A stretch of 60,676 nucleotides of DNA from Amphimedon queenslandica. Its lineage: Eukaryota; Porifera; Demospongiae; Haplosclerida; Niphatidae. A model generated the notes under the pieces. It was given only the letters and a program-made list of their open reading frames with translations. It did no database searches and was not told the DNA's origin. Where the stretch lies: contig NW_003546500.1 of the NCBI RefSeq assembly GCF_000090795.2, positions 32,677 to 93,352 on the forward strand. Direction: 5' to 3'. This document shows positions 9,361-18,879 of this stretch, piece by piece (within the stretch, counting starts at the first letter, position 1; every line of letters begins with the position of its first letter). The position numbers and the translations under genes are program-made.

Positions 9361-10818
9361 ATGGAGGAAGATGATACAAAGAACATATATGAGGTTGAGC
9401 AAGATTACAATGGAAAGGATGAATTTCCTCAACGACCAATAGCTAATTTACAGATACACGATAGCATAGGCCCAGGAAAGCGCTCTTTCTACATATTGCT
9501 GGGTATACAAGTTGTTCTGATTCTAATTCTTATAATAATCCTTGGGCTGGTTGGAGTGACACTGACACACTTGAACACAGTTGATATATGTGAAAACCCA
9601 GCAAGTACAGGAGCTACTACTGGGGGAGTTGTTGGCGGAAATGATAACACTTCTGCTCAGATCCTTGATGTTACCAGACGCATCCTTAGCTACAAGGCCA
9701 ATGATACAATGTATGCTCAAAGCAGTGCTAGTATGCTTCAAGGCCTCAGTGCTAATGTGAGCCAACTCTCCCAGCAGTTGGGGAGCACTGATGATAAGAT
9801 TGATGATATTAGGAACATGGGCAATGAGCAAATGGGTCTCTTCCTTAACATGTCTGACTATCTTTATCAAGTACTTCAGACAACAGGACAGTCTGCTCAA
9901 AGGCTTGTTAACATTGTCAATACTCTCTCTAATATTAAAGACACTGCTACCTCTTCTTCTGCAGTGACTCATGATATACTAGTCATAGTTCAAGAGTTGC
10001 TACAGTTACAGAATGCTTCTTCTCTGTTCAACTCCATCACACCAGTCTCTTGTAAAGATATCAAGGCAGTCCTACCTAACAGTCCTTCTGGTTGGTATCA
10101 TGTTAACAATCGCAACATTTACTGTAATATGGACACACTCTGTAATGCTACTGGAGGATGGACAAGACTAGCATATCTGGATATGACTGATGCTGCCCAG
10201 GATTGCCCTGATGGCTTTAGATTGTACCAGCAGTCAGGAGTTAGAGCTTGTGGTAGGCCTCATAGTGGAGTTGCAAGCTCCGTATCAGTAAAGTTCCCAT
10301 CTAATGGTATCAGCTATTCTGAAGTCTGTGGTAGAGTAGTAGGATATCAATATCGCTCAACTGATGGACTGGCACCTGGATTTGGAGGAGGACACTTGGA
10401 TATCAACTCGTTTTACGTTGATGGTGTTAGTATCACTCACGGTTATCCTCGTGAACATGTCTGGACACTAGTATCTAGTGTCACTGATACATACTCTAGT
10501 TTTCCATCACTAATGTGCGCATGTGCAACTGGTAGCTCTCAATCTGTCCAGCCATTCATTGGAAATCATTATTTCTGTGAGTCTGGTAATCACGCTAATG
10601 GTTGGTCCTCTACTCTCTACACATCTGATCCACTCTGGGATGGTAAAGGTTGTGGACCGGTTGAGGGTGTTTGTTGTGCTGCTCCTGGTCTCCCGTGGTT
10701 CTATAGGAACTTTGGTACTAATTCCACTACTGATTATATGGAGTTGAGGGTCTGTGGTGACCAAAGTACTGCTGATGAAGATAACGCTGTTAGCTTTTAT
10801 GAGATATATGTTAAATAA
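9361..10818 (+). CDS. Fibrinogen-like type II membrane protein, subfamily A (485 aa)
   Basis: Single exon, ATG at 9361. The tail is NIYEVEQDYNGKDEFPQRP; the helix is at ~43-66 (LLGIQVVLILILIIILGLVG). The stalk is nearly the same as in the preceding gene, but tail and head differ much more, so the shared block looks like a conversion tract. Head differences worth noting: the usual GSGGGWTR is NATGGWTR, and the near-invariant WFHRDYG is WFYRNFG. DPLWDGKGCG and TDYMELRVCGDQ remain. It ends FYEIYVK. It may have diverged in ligand specificity. Confidence 0.85.
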   Translation: MEEDDTKNIYEVEQDYNGKDEFPQRPIANLQIHDSIGPGKRSFYILLGIQVVLILILIIILGLVGVTLTHLNTVDICENPASTGATTGGVVGGNDNTSAQILDVTRRILSYKANDTMYAQSSASMLQGLSANVSQLSQQLGSTDDKIDDIRNMGNEQMGLFLNMSDYLYQVLQTTGQSAQRLVNIVNTLSNIKDTATSSSAVTHDILVIVQELLQLQNASSLFNSITPVSCKDIKAVLPNSPSGWYHVNNRNIYCNMDTLCNATGGWTRLAYLDMTDAAQDCPDGFRLYQQSGVRACGRPHSGVASSVSVKFPSNGISYSEVCGRVVGYQYRSTDGLAPGFGGGHLDINSFYVDGVSITHGYPREHVWTLVSSVTDTYSSFPSLMCACATGSSQSVQPFIGNHYFCESGNHANGWSSTLYTSDPLWDGKGCGPVEGVCCAAPGLPWFYRNFGTNSTTDYMELRVCGDQSTADEDNAVSFYEIYVK

Positions 10819-10980
10819 AAAACTGATTTTACCCACCCCCTTTAAACATTATAATTTATAGCTATTATTCTTAGATGTATTCCCTTTTCCAAGTGTTATT
10901 CTTTATTATGTTGATAGGACTGCTTTGACTTTGAATAAAGATAATAAACTCAATCAATGATATAGCTCCAATTACAAATT

Positions 10981-11006
10981 ATGAATCTCATATAAAGTTA
11001 CACCCT
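10981..11006 (+). promoter_or_regulatory. Promoter-proximal box of subfamily A gene at 11072
   Basis: ATGAATCTCATATAAAGTTA then CACC, 91 bases before the start codon. It is among the best copies of the shared box. Confidence 0.5.
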
Positions 11007-11071
11007 TTATTTAGCAACAGAAGGGCATCACATCAATACAAAGAAGGCTAGCACTTCTCTTATTTGCAGTC

Positions 11072-12493
11072 ATGGAGGTTGATGATAACAAGAACCTTTA
11101 TGAGATTGAGCAGGAATATGATGGAAAGGATGACTTCCCTCAACAACCAATAGCTAATCTACAGATACACGATACTGTCCCAACTGGAAGGAAAGGTCTA
11201 TTGATTTTACTGTGTATACAAGCCTTCATAATCCTTATCCTTATAATACTACTGGGTATCAATGGTGTTACACTGTCACAGTTGAATACAGATGATACTT
11301 CTTCAGCTAATACTGGTGCTGTAGATGGTACTAGTACTACTAGTGATTTTTGCTCAGAAATTCTTCAAGTTCTAGCTAACAATACAGCTAGGCAGCTATT
11401 GCAAGCCCAAGAACACACTGATATGCTTCAAAGTATCAAAAGTCTTAATGGTAGCATCAGTCAAGTCTCACAGCAGTTGGGAAGTAAAGTTGATGATATG
11501 AGATCAGTGGTTGATGAGCACCTGGTAGACACACTCAATATGTCTGATGTTTTGGATCAAGTGAAGCAGACAACAGGGCAGTCTGCTCAAAGGCTCGTAA
11601 ACATTGTCAATACTCTCTCTAATCTACAAGACACCTGTACCTCTACTGCTGGAGTGGCTGATGATATACTACTAATAGCACAAGAACTATTAGTACTACA
11701 CAATGACTCAACTGCTTTACCTACCTCTTGTAAGCAGTTACAAGAACAACAACCTAGCAGTCCATCAGGTTATTATATACTGGCAGGTACTAATGGAACA
11801 TTTGCTACATACTGTAATATGGGAACATTGTGTGGTTCAGCAGGAGCATGGACAAGACTAGCATATCTGGATATGACTGATGCTACAGTGAACTGTCCTT
11901 CTGGGTTTAGACTGTACCAGTCAGGAGGAGTTAGAGCTTGTGGTAGATATAACAGTGGTCCTGGCTGTGTATCAGTTCAGTTCCCATCTAATGGTATCAG
12001 TTATTCTCAGATATGTGGTAGAGTAACAGGATATCAATATCATTCAACAGATGCATTTGATGGATCAACTAATGACCTCAATTCTTATTATGTTGAAGGT
12101 GTTAGTATCACTCGTGGGTCTCCTCGTCAACATGTCTGGACACTAGCAAATGGTTTAACTGATTCTTATAACAACCATCCATATTGGATATGTCCATGTG
12201 CAACAGGGAGCTCCCAGTCTGTCCCATCTTTTGTAGGAAACCATTATTTCTGTGAGTCTGGTAATCAAGCTTCTACTTGGACTAATGTTCTCTACACATC
12301 TGATCCACTCTGGGATGGTCAAGGTTGTGGTTCTCTTGAAGCTACTTGCTGCTCTGCTCCAGGGCTACCATGGTTTCACAGAGACTATGGTAGCACTACC
12401 ACTACTGACTATATTGAGTTGAGGGTCTGTGCTGATCAGCATAATTCTAATGAAGACACTCCAGTTGGCTTCTATGAGATTTATGTGAAGTAG
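11072..12493 (+). CDS. Fibrinogen-like membrane protein, A/B chimera (473 aa)
   Basis: Single exon. The tail and helix are subfamily A (NKNLYEIEQEYDGKDDFPQ; QAFIILILIILLGINGVTL) and the upper stalk has the A-type SQQLGSKVDDMRSVVDEHL. From about NTLSNLQDTCTSTAGVADD the sequence switches to the subfamily B version, with LLIAQELLVLHNDSTALPTSC, and the head begins SCKQLQEQQPSSPSGYY like the B genes of the right arm. The junction lies roughly at 11610-11640. The head is intact to FYEIYVK, with GSAGAWTRLAYLDM and a CCSAPGLPWFHRDYG block. This is direct evidence of mosaic structure within the array. Confidence 0.86.
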   Translation: MEVDDNKNLYEIEQEYDGKDDFPQQPIANLQIHDTVPTGRKGLLILLCIQAFIILILIILLGINGVTLSQLNTDDTSSANTGAVDGTSTTSDFCSEILQVLANNTARQLLQAQEHTDMLQSIKSLNGSISQVSQQLGSKVDDMRSVVDEHLVDTLNMSDVLDQVKQTTGQSAQRLVNIVNTLSNLQDTCTSTAGVADDILLIAQELLVLHNDSTALPTSCKQLQEQQPSSPSGYYILAGTNGTFATYCNMGTLCGSAGAWTRLAYLDMTDATVNCPSGFRLYQSGGVRACGRYNSGPGCVSVQFPSNGISYSQICGRVTGYQYHSTDAFDGSTNDLNSYYVEGVSITRGSPRQHVWTLANGLTDSYNNHPYWICPCATGSSQSVPSFVGNHYFCESGNQASTWTNVLYTSDPLWDGQGCGSLEATCCSAPGLPWFHRDYGSTTTTDYIELRVCADQHNSNEDTPVGFYEIYVK

Positions 12494-12809
12494 TCACATA
12501 AATTTGCTTCTTACTAACTTTCTGACTTAGATATTGCAATTTTGTTATTATATACTAGTACTTTATTTTTTCTTGCAACAGTAGTTAAAACCTAATATGC
12601 TATTCTAAAATTTGTGGTTAGTATATTCTATGAATCAGAAACAGCAACTTTTCTGTTTGCATAAGTATGCTTCTTGTACTCTTCAAGAGCTCTAGTTAAT
12701 ATTAATGTAACAAACCGACTTCAATGAATAAGCCTTCTTTTTCTAAATGTTTACCCTTTTTATTATGCTTATAATGCTGTTTTTAAAAGTCATTGCAGTT
12801 CCAAGAATT

Positions 12810-12835
12810 ATGAATCTCATTTCTAAGACTATATC
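12810..12835 (+). promoter_or_regulatory. Promoter-proximal box in front of a broken subfamily A copy
   Basis: ATGAATCTCAT is present 91 bases before the ATG at 12901, but the GTTACACC half is decayed, in keeping with the pseudogene that follows. Confidence 0.35.
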
Positions 12836-12900
12836 TCATTATTCAGCAACAGTAAGTTGTTATACCTATGGATCTGTAAAATTCTCTCTTTCTCATTGTG

Positions 12901-13556
12901 ATGGAAGTTAATGATGACAACAAGCATCTTAAGGAAGAACATGATGAAAAGGATGTCCTCCCTCAACAACCAATGAAGAGACATGATACTGTTTCAGTTA
13001 GAAGGAAAGCTCTCTTTGTTCTTTTTGGCATCATAATTCTTCTTATAATAATTGCTTTGAAAGATCCTCCTGACTTCAATGAATGGTCTGTAATGGTGTT
13101 TTACCAGAATACTGTTCAACTATTATGCTGCAGTTACCCTGATATCCCAGTATTTGAGTTTATTGACATATGTCAGTTTCTAGCACCAGGAACTTGCTTC
13201 TAAGAATTAAAGTTGTAGCTACTCTGGCTGATGGCTATGCTTTCTTAATTCATCTATATTTGTGTTGTTAGATTCAAGTTTATCTTGAAACTATAGATTG
13301 ATTTGATTTCCTGTTAAAATATTGTTGTCTACTCATATTTTTCCTTTTTATAATGATTTAACACTCAATTCTGCATCTCTCAAAAGCATTAACTGCATTA
13401 TGGCAGAGAAAATGGAGTGACAGCTTTATGACAGTGCTGAGATGGTCAAGATTGTGGAATCTCTGGACAGGTGCTACTTGCATGTGCACTCCAGGCATAT
13501 TACATGGAGCTGAGAGTTGTGGTGACCAAAGTACTGTTGATAAAGATATTAATTAA
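12901..13556 (+). pseudogene. Decayed subfamily A array member
   Basis: The ATG at 12901 opens a ~100-codon frame with an eroded A-type tail (DDNKHLKEEHDEKDVLPQQP; the LYE tyrosine is lost) and helix (ALFVLFGIIILLIIIAL). It jumps at once to a B-type PPDFNEWS unit and FYQNTVQLL, then diverges and stops at 13201. About 13437-13556 still resembles the end of a head (DGQDCG, then YYMELRVV in a broken frame). Most of the stalk and head is deleted. The mixture of A and B pieces again shows exchange. A short secreted or membrane product is possible but unlikely. Confidence 0.75.
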
Positions 13557-13639
13557 ACACATGAAGCACACATGTCTAACATTATGCTATAGACAATATT
13601 GAGAAAGTATTCATAAGTAGATAGTTCCAATTGCAAATT

Positions 13640-13665
13640 ATGAATCTCAGTATAAAGTTACACCT
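13640..13665 (+). promoter_or_regulatory. Promoter-proximal box of subfamily A gene at 13735
   Basis: ATGAATCTCAGTATAAAGTT then ACACC, 95 bases before the ATG and preceded by AGTTCCAATTGCAAATT. It is one of the clearest copies. Confidence 0.5.
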
Positions 13666-13734
13666 CTTTATTCTGCAATAGAAGGTTGTTATACCACTGC
13701 TAGTCCAAAGAAGACTATTTCCTTATCTGCAGCC

Positions 13735-15207
13735 ATGGAGGTTGATAGTAACAAGCACCTTTATGAGATTGACCAGTATGATGGAAAGGATGACTTCCCT
13801 CAGCAACCAATAGCTAATCTTCAGATACACGATTCTGTCCCAGCTGGAAGGAAAAGCTTCTATTGTATCATTGGCATACAAGCCTTCATAATCCTTATCC
13901 TTATAATACTACTGGGTATCAATGGTGTTACACTAACACACTTGAATACAGCAGATATGTGTGATAGTACTGGAGCTAGTACTGATAGTGTTGCAGGGGA
14001 CACTTCTACTGCTCAGATTCTCAATATCACTCGAGAGCTTCTTAACCACACCAAAGTTACTCAAACTCTATTGATGTACACTCAAGGGAACTCTGAGCTG
14101 CTTAGCATTCTTGCCAATAGCACAAACATGCACACTGATATTCTTCAAGGGCTCAACAAAAATATTAGTCAAGTCTCACAGCAGTTGGGAAGTACAGAGG
14201 CTAAAGTTGATGATATGAGATCAGTGGTTGATGAGCACCTGGTACACACACTCAATGTGTCTGATGTTTTGGATCAAGTACTTCAGACAACAGGACAGTC
14301 TGCTCAAAGGCTCGTAAACATTGTTAGTACTCTCTCTAATATCAAGGACACAGCTACCTCTGCTGCTGGAGTAACTGATGATATACTAGTCATAGTTGAA
14401 GAACTGCTACAGTTACAGAATGTCTCTTCACTCTTCAATTCCTTGACACCAGTCTCTTGTAAAGATGTCAAGGTAGTCCTACCTAACAGTCCTTCTGGTT
14501 GGTATAATCTTAACAATCAAAACACTTACTGTAATATGGAGGAGCTGTGTAGTTCAGGAGGAGGATGGACAAGACTAGCATATCTGGATATGTCTGATGC
14601 TACACAGAACTGTCCTTCTGGGTTTAACACATACAACTCAGGAGGAGTTAGAGCTTGTGGTAGACATACAAGTGGTGCTGGCTGTGCTTCTGTTACATAC
14701 CCATCTAATGGTATCAGTTATTCTCAAGTGTGTGGTAGAGTTACAGGATATCAATATTATTCAACAGATGCATTTTATGGACCAAGTGACATCAATTCTT
14801 ATTACGTTGATGGTGTTAGTATCACTCGTGGGTCTCCTCGTCAACATGTCTGGACACTAGCAAACGGCATCACTGATACTTATAACAATAATCCTAGCAT
14901 TATATGTCCATGTGCAACAGGGAGCTCCCAGACTGTCCCATCTTTTGTGGGAAGCCATTACTTCTGTGAGTCTGGTAATCATGCTTCTGGTTGGCTTTCT
15001 ACACTCTACACATCTGATCCACTCTGGGATGGCCAAGGTTGTGGAGTACTCGAAGCTTCTTGTTGTTCAGCTCCTGGTATCCCATGGTTTCACAGAGACT
15101 ATGGTAACACTACCACTACTGACTATATTGAGTTGAGGGTGTGCAGTGATCAGGAAAATGCTAATGAAGACAGTCCTGTTGGCTTTTATGAGATTTATGT
15201 CAAATGA
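13735..15207 (+). CDS. Fibrinogen-like type II membrane protein, subfamily A (490 aa)
   Basis: Single exon beginning ATGGAGGTTGATAG. The tail is NKHLYEIDQYDGKDDFPQQ and NLQIHDSVPAGRK; the helix starts at IIGIQAFIILILIILLGING. The stalk has AQILNITRELLNHTK, NISQVSQQLGSTEAK, VDDMRSVVDEHLVHTLNVS and SAQRLVNIVSTLSNIKDTA, with several sequons. The head starts SCKDVKVVLPNSPSGWYNL and is intact (SSGGGWTRLAYLDMSD, ICPCATGSSQ, DPLWDGQGCG, CCSAPGIPWFHRDYG) to FYEIYVK. The stalk is shared closely with the gene at 16159. Confidence 0.86.
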   Translation: MEVDSNKHLYEIDQYDGKDDFPQQPIANLQIHDSVPAGRKSFYCIIGIQAFIILILIILLGINGVTLTHLNTADMCDSTGASTDSVAGDTSTAQILNITRELLNHTKVTQTLLMYTQGNSELLSILANSTNMHTDILQGLNKNISQVSQQLGSTEAKVDDMRSVVDEHLVHTLNVSDVLDQVLQTTGQSAQRLVNIVSTLSNIKDTATSAAGVTDDILVIVEELLQLQNVSSLFNSLTPVSCKDVKVVLPNSPSGWYNLNNQNTYCNMEELCSSGGGWTRLAYLDMSDATQNCPSGFNTYNSGGVRACGRHTSGAGCASVTYPSNGISYSQVCGRVTGYQYYSTDAFYGPSDINSYYVDGVSITRGSPRQHVWTLANGITDTYNNNPSIICPCATGSSQTVPSFVGSHYFCESGNHASGWLSTLYTSDPLWDGQGCGVLEASCCSAPGIPWFHRDYGNTTTTDYIELRVCSDQENANEDSPVGFYEIYVK

Positions 15208-15384
15208 TTTGACTGATGTTTCAAGCTCCTATTATGATTATTACTTGCATGCTTTCAACTAACATTCTTTTTTGCTATAACACTATATATTTGCTATTAG
15301 CAAGTACTTGCTATCATTATTATGTATCTGCTATTTTCCATTGTTATATAGAAGACTGTATCTTAATAATTAATAGTTGCAAGG

Positions 15385-15576
15385 TACCATATACGCCATA
15401 TATTTTGTGGGTATAAAATTCGCAATTTAGCTTCATTTTTTTGTATTTGTGAATAAAAACTTTGCATTACCACATCTACTATACAATCAGCAAGCTAATT
15501 TGTGGATTTTAATTTTTCTAAAACACAAAAATTACGAAATTTAATCCCTGCAAAATATATGGCAAGGCGTATACTG
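15385..15576. repeat. Foldback MITE-like element
   Basis: Two arms in inverted orientation: the left arm (about 15385-15427) reads CCATATACGCCATATATTTT and on to CGCAATTT, and the right arm (about 15531-15576) is its imperfect reverse complement ending GGCAAGGCGTATAC. The spacer is ~100 bp of AT-rich sequence with no ORF. The structure fits a non-autonomous DNA element; a target duplication is not clear (possibly TA). Confidence 0.6.
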
Positions 15577-15920
15577 TATTGTTGGGGCAAAAGATTTTAA
15601 CTTTTAATTTTTAAAATTTCTGGCCATTAAGCGGAGTAGGTAACTTGAATGACCTTCATTTTGTTCTTGTCAATTGTAATTCTTTTCCAATTGTAATGAT
15701 GCTGCACAGCATTAATTGTTATTGACTGCTTAAGCATCATCATACAGAAAATAATTTAGAAATCACCAGAAGTCCCATTAATGACTCATTCTATACAATA
15801 CAAGATAAAATCACATTATTACTTACATACAACAGCAAATAAGCAATTTGTGGCATTCTAAATTAGTAGTTGTGGTCTTGACTAGCACCGAGAATATACT
15901 AGAAAATCATTTTCTGTTAT

Positions 15921-15970
15921 ACAAACTACAAGAGATTCTGCACAAAAGCTCATTAACATTGTCAATACTT
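15921..15970 (+). pseudogene. Isolated 50-bp stalk fragment of an array gene
   Basis: These 50 bases encode QTTRDSAQKLINIVNT and match the subfamily B stalk essentially base for base. The flanks do not match. It is a stray scar of a deleted or partly copied array member. Confidence 0.7.
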
Positions 15971-16084
15971 TAGTTGCATATTTTTCTGTTTATTTTAACA
16001 CATGCACCACACATGTCTAACAGTTATGCTATAGACAATATCTAGAAGGTATTCATAAGTAGATATAAGTTCTAGTTGCAAGTG

Positions 16085-16110
16085 ATGAATCTCATTACAA
16101 GTTACACCTC
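16085..16110 (+). promoter_or_regulatory. Promoter-proximal box of subfamily A gene at 16159
   Basis: ATGAATCTCATTACAAGTTA then CACC, 74 bases before the ATG at 16159. Confidence 0.48.
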
Positions 16111-16158
16111 TATTGGTTGCTGACCAGTACAAAGAAGACTATACCTCTATTTACAGTG

Positions 16159-17703
16159 ATGGAGGTTGAGAGCAACAAGTACTCTTATGATGTTCAAGAG
16201 GCTGAGGACGAATATGACAATGTTCCCAAAAGACCAATATGCAATCCAGTACAGATAGAGATACACGATACTATCCCAGCTGGAAAGAAAAGCCTCTTTT
16301 TTCTCCTTGGAGTACAAGTCTTCATAATCCTTATCCTTATAATACTACTGGGTATCAATGGTGTTACATTATCACAGTTGAATACAGTAGATATGTGTGA
16401 TAATACTGGAGCTGGTATTGGAGTTAGCACTGGAGCTAGTACTGATGGTGGTCAAGGAGACACTTCTACTGCTCAGATTCTCAATATTACTCGAGAGCTT
16501 CTTAACCAAAGAAACAATGATACCAAAGTTACTGAAGCTCTGTTCCAAGTTCTTGCTAGTAACATGACTCAAGTGTTGCAACAATTGATGTACACCCAAG
16601 GGAACTCTGAGCTGCTTAACATGCACACTGGTATTCTTCAAGGGCTCAACAAAAATATCAGTCAAGTCTCACAGCAGTTGGGAAGTACAGAAGCTAAAGT
16701 TGATAGTATGAGATCAGTGGTTGATGAGCACCTGGTACACACACTCAATGTGTCTGATGTATTGAATCAAGTACAGCAGACAACAGAACAGTCTGCTCAA
16801 AGACTCATTAACATTGTCAATACTCTCTCTAATCTACAAGACACCAGTACCTCTACTGCTGGAGTTGCTACTGATATACTAGTTATAGTTGAAGACCTGC
16901 TACAGTTACAGAATGTCTCTTCACTCTTCAATTCTATAACACCAGTCTCTTGTAAAGATGTCAAGGCAGTCCTACCTAACAGTCCTTCTGGTTGGTATAA
17001 TCTTAACAATCAAAACACTTACTGTAATATGGAGGAGCTGTGTGGTTCAGGAGGAGGATGGACGAGACTAGCATATCTGGATATGACTGATGCTACACAG
17101 AACTGTCCTTCTGGGTTTAGACTTTACCAGTCAGGAGGAGTTAGAGCTTGTGGTAGGACTAACAGTAGTGGTGGTAGCTGTGTATCAGTTCAGTTCCCAT
17201 CTAATGGTATCAGTTATTCTCAGATATGTGGTAGAGTAACAGGATATCAATATCACTCACCTGATGCATTTCTTGGAATAAGTGACATTAATTCTTGGTA
17301 TGTTGATGGTGTTAGTATCACTCATGGGTCTCCTCGTCAACATGTCTGGACACTAGCAAACAGCATCACTGATGCTAATAACAATAATCCTCATAGTACA
17401 TGTCCATGTTCAACAGGGAGCTCACAGACTGTCCCATCTTTTGTAGGAAACGATTATTTTTGTGAGTCTGGTAATCAAAATCCTAACTGGACTTATACTC
17501 TCTACACGTCTGATCCACTATGGGATGGTCAAGGTTGTGGTTCTCTTGAATCACTTTGTTGTAATGCTCCTGGTATCCCATGGTTTCACAGAGACTATGG
17601 TAACACTACCACTACTGACTATATTGAGTTGAGGGTCTGTGGAGATGAAGCAAGCAATAATGAAGACAGTCCTGTTGGCTTTTATGAGATTTATGTTGAA
17701 TAA
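16159..17703 (+). CDS. Fibrinogen-like type II membrane protein, subfamily A (514 aa)
   Basis: Single exon. The frame extends upstream to a TTG at 16117, but the ATG at 16159 (ATGGAGGTTGAG) aligns with paralog starts. The tail is altered: NKYSYDVQEAEDEYDNVPKRP in place of LYEIDQYDGKDDFP, so the tyrosine motif is YSYDV. The helix is LLGVQVFIILILIILLGING. The stalk has one extra segment (NNDTKVTEALFQVLASNMTQ) over the 13735 gene, and its lower part is mixed: NLQDTSTSTAGV is B-like, then DILVIVEDLLQLQN is A-like. The head is intact with GSGGGWTRLAYLDMTD, SITHGSPRQHVWT and CCNAPGIPWFHRDYG, ending FYEIYVE. Confidence 0.85.
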   Translation: MEVESNKYSYDVQEAEDEYDNVPKRPICNPVQIEIHDTIPAGKKSLFFLLGVQVFIILILIILLGINGVTLSQLNTVDMCDNTGAGIGVSTGASTDGGQGDTSTAQILNITRELLNQRNNDTKVTEALFQVLASNMTQVLQQLMYTQGNSELLNMHTGILQGLNKNISQVSQQLGSTEAKVDSMRSVVDEHLVHTLNVSDVLNQVQQTTEQSAQRLINIVNTLSNLQDTSTSTAGVATDILVIVEDLLQLQNVSSLFNSITPVSCKDVKAVLPNSPSGWYNLNNQNTYCNMEELCGSGGGWTRLAYLDMTDATQNCPSGFRLYQSGGVRACGRTNSSGGSCVSVQFPSNGISYSQICGRVTGYQYHSPDAFLGISDINSWYVDGVSITHGSPRQHVWTLANSITDANNNNPHSTCPCSTGSSQTVPSFVGNDYFCESGNQNPNWTYTLYTSDPLWDGQGCGSLESLCCNAPGIPWFHRDYGNTTTTDYIELRVCGDEASNNEDSPVGFYEIYVE

Positions 17704-17934
17704 ATGATTCTTATTTTTTATGATTATAGTTTTTCTTGTGTGCTTTTTACTAACTTTCTTTTTATTATAACACTATTTGCTATTATTTATAGAAGTCAAG
17801 AATGCAGTGTATTTAGCTGATGTCATGAAATAGAAAGTCATTTTAATAATTTCAAACAGTCACCAGATAATATTATATAAATTGTATCATTCACAAGTTT
17901 CTGTATCAGTTAGTTCTTAAAGGAAGGAAGAGAG

Positions 17935-18879
17935 ATGGAGATGGATGGTAACTTCACTTTATCTGATAGAAGAGATGGCATAGCATTAGCAGTAGTCCTT
18001 ACAATTGAAGTCATACTAGCAGCAATTGCTAATGGAGCTGTACTATGCATCACTATCTATCAAAGGAAGCACTGGAGACAGCCTTCAACAATATTCTTTA
18101 CTTCTCTGATACTGGCACACCTTGTTATGATGCTACTGTATCTTCCATTCACCATCACTGCATTAGCTGCTGGAGAGTGGAGTATTGGTCGTACTAATGA
18201 GCAGAGAATAGGGACTTGCTTCTTTTCCATATTCCTTTATATGTATACTGTTCTCATTGTATTGATGACACTGGCTGCTATATCATTTGATCGATTTCTC
18301 TTTATTGTCAAACCGCATCTTCACAAACGATTCATGAAACTTTGGGTCGCAGTATCTCTTGCGGTTGCTATCTGGATACTGTCTGCTGTATTGAATGTCA
18401 TACCATTGTTTAGTTTTGAAGAGTTGACTTACGATGATACATTTGGGCCTTGTTATCCTTCTTATCTAAACACACTGGCCTATGCCCTCTTCATTGGCAT
18501 CATATTCGTAACAATGATTGCAATAATTGTTGTAACTTGCACCTGGACGTTTTGCTTTACTCGTAAATTCCTAAAGGACCAGTCAATCATAGCAGGAGAG
18601 AGTGTCTACTCTGCAAAAAAGAGGAGACTTTTTGGCATATTTGGTTCAATGCTGTTAGTGTATATCATTTGTTTTACACCTGGAGGAATCCATTTAGCTC
18701 TCATACCAATTATCGATACTCCATTTGGTCTTTATGCTACAAGTTTAGCAAGTTATCATTTCATCACAATAGCCAATCCTCTTGTCCAGTCGTATTTTAG
18801 GCCGGAGATTAAGAGTGTTTTTGTATCTGCTTATCACAAGATGTCACCAGTTTCAGTTACTGTAAATGACACTGTTTGA
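17935..18879 (+). CDS. Class A (rhodopsin-like) G protein-coupled receptor, intronless (314 aa)
   Basis: Seven hydrophobic segments lie at about residues 16-42, 52-79, 94-123, 134-159, 178-209, 230-261 and 265-288. Class A landmarks: N33 in helix 1 (AIANGAVL), C95 at the top of helix 3 with a partner C173 in loop 2, D119-R120-F121 as the DRY-type motif, W147 in helix 4, CFTP (246-249) as a CWxP variant, and N281-P282 as an incomplete NPxxY (NPLVQSYF). The usual Asp of helix 2 is replaced (LAHLVMM) and helix 5 has no central Pro, so the sodium site is probably absent. An N-terminal NFT sequon fits an outside N-terminus. It lies 231 bp after an array gene. The ligand is unknown. Confidence 0.88.
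   Translation: MEMDGNFTLSDRRDGIALAVVLTIEVILAAIANGAVLCITIYQRKHWRQPSTIFFTSLILAHLVMMLLYLPFTITALAAGEWSIGRTNEQRIGTCFFSIFLYMYTVLIVLMTLAAISFDRFLFIVKPHLHKRFMKLWVAVSLAVAIWILSAVLNVIPLFSFEELTYDDTFGPCYPSYLNTLAYALFIGIIFVTMIAIIVVTCTWTFCFTRKFLKDQSIIAGESVYSAKKRRLFGIFGSMLLVYIICFTPGGIHLALIPIIDTPFGLYATSLASYHFITIANPLVQSYFRPEIKSVFVSAYHKMSPVSVTVNDTV

Larger units (their letters stand above)
15208..16084. other. Intergenic region with a foldback element and a gene relic
   Basis: Apart from the MITE-like inverted repeat at 15385-15576 and a 50-bp stalk fragment at 15921-15970, this ~880-bp stretch is AT-rich and shows no gene. Confidence 0.5.
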
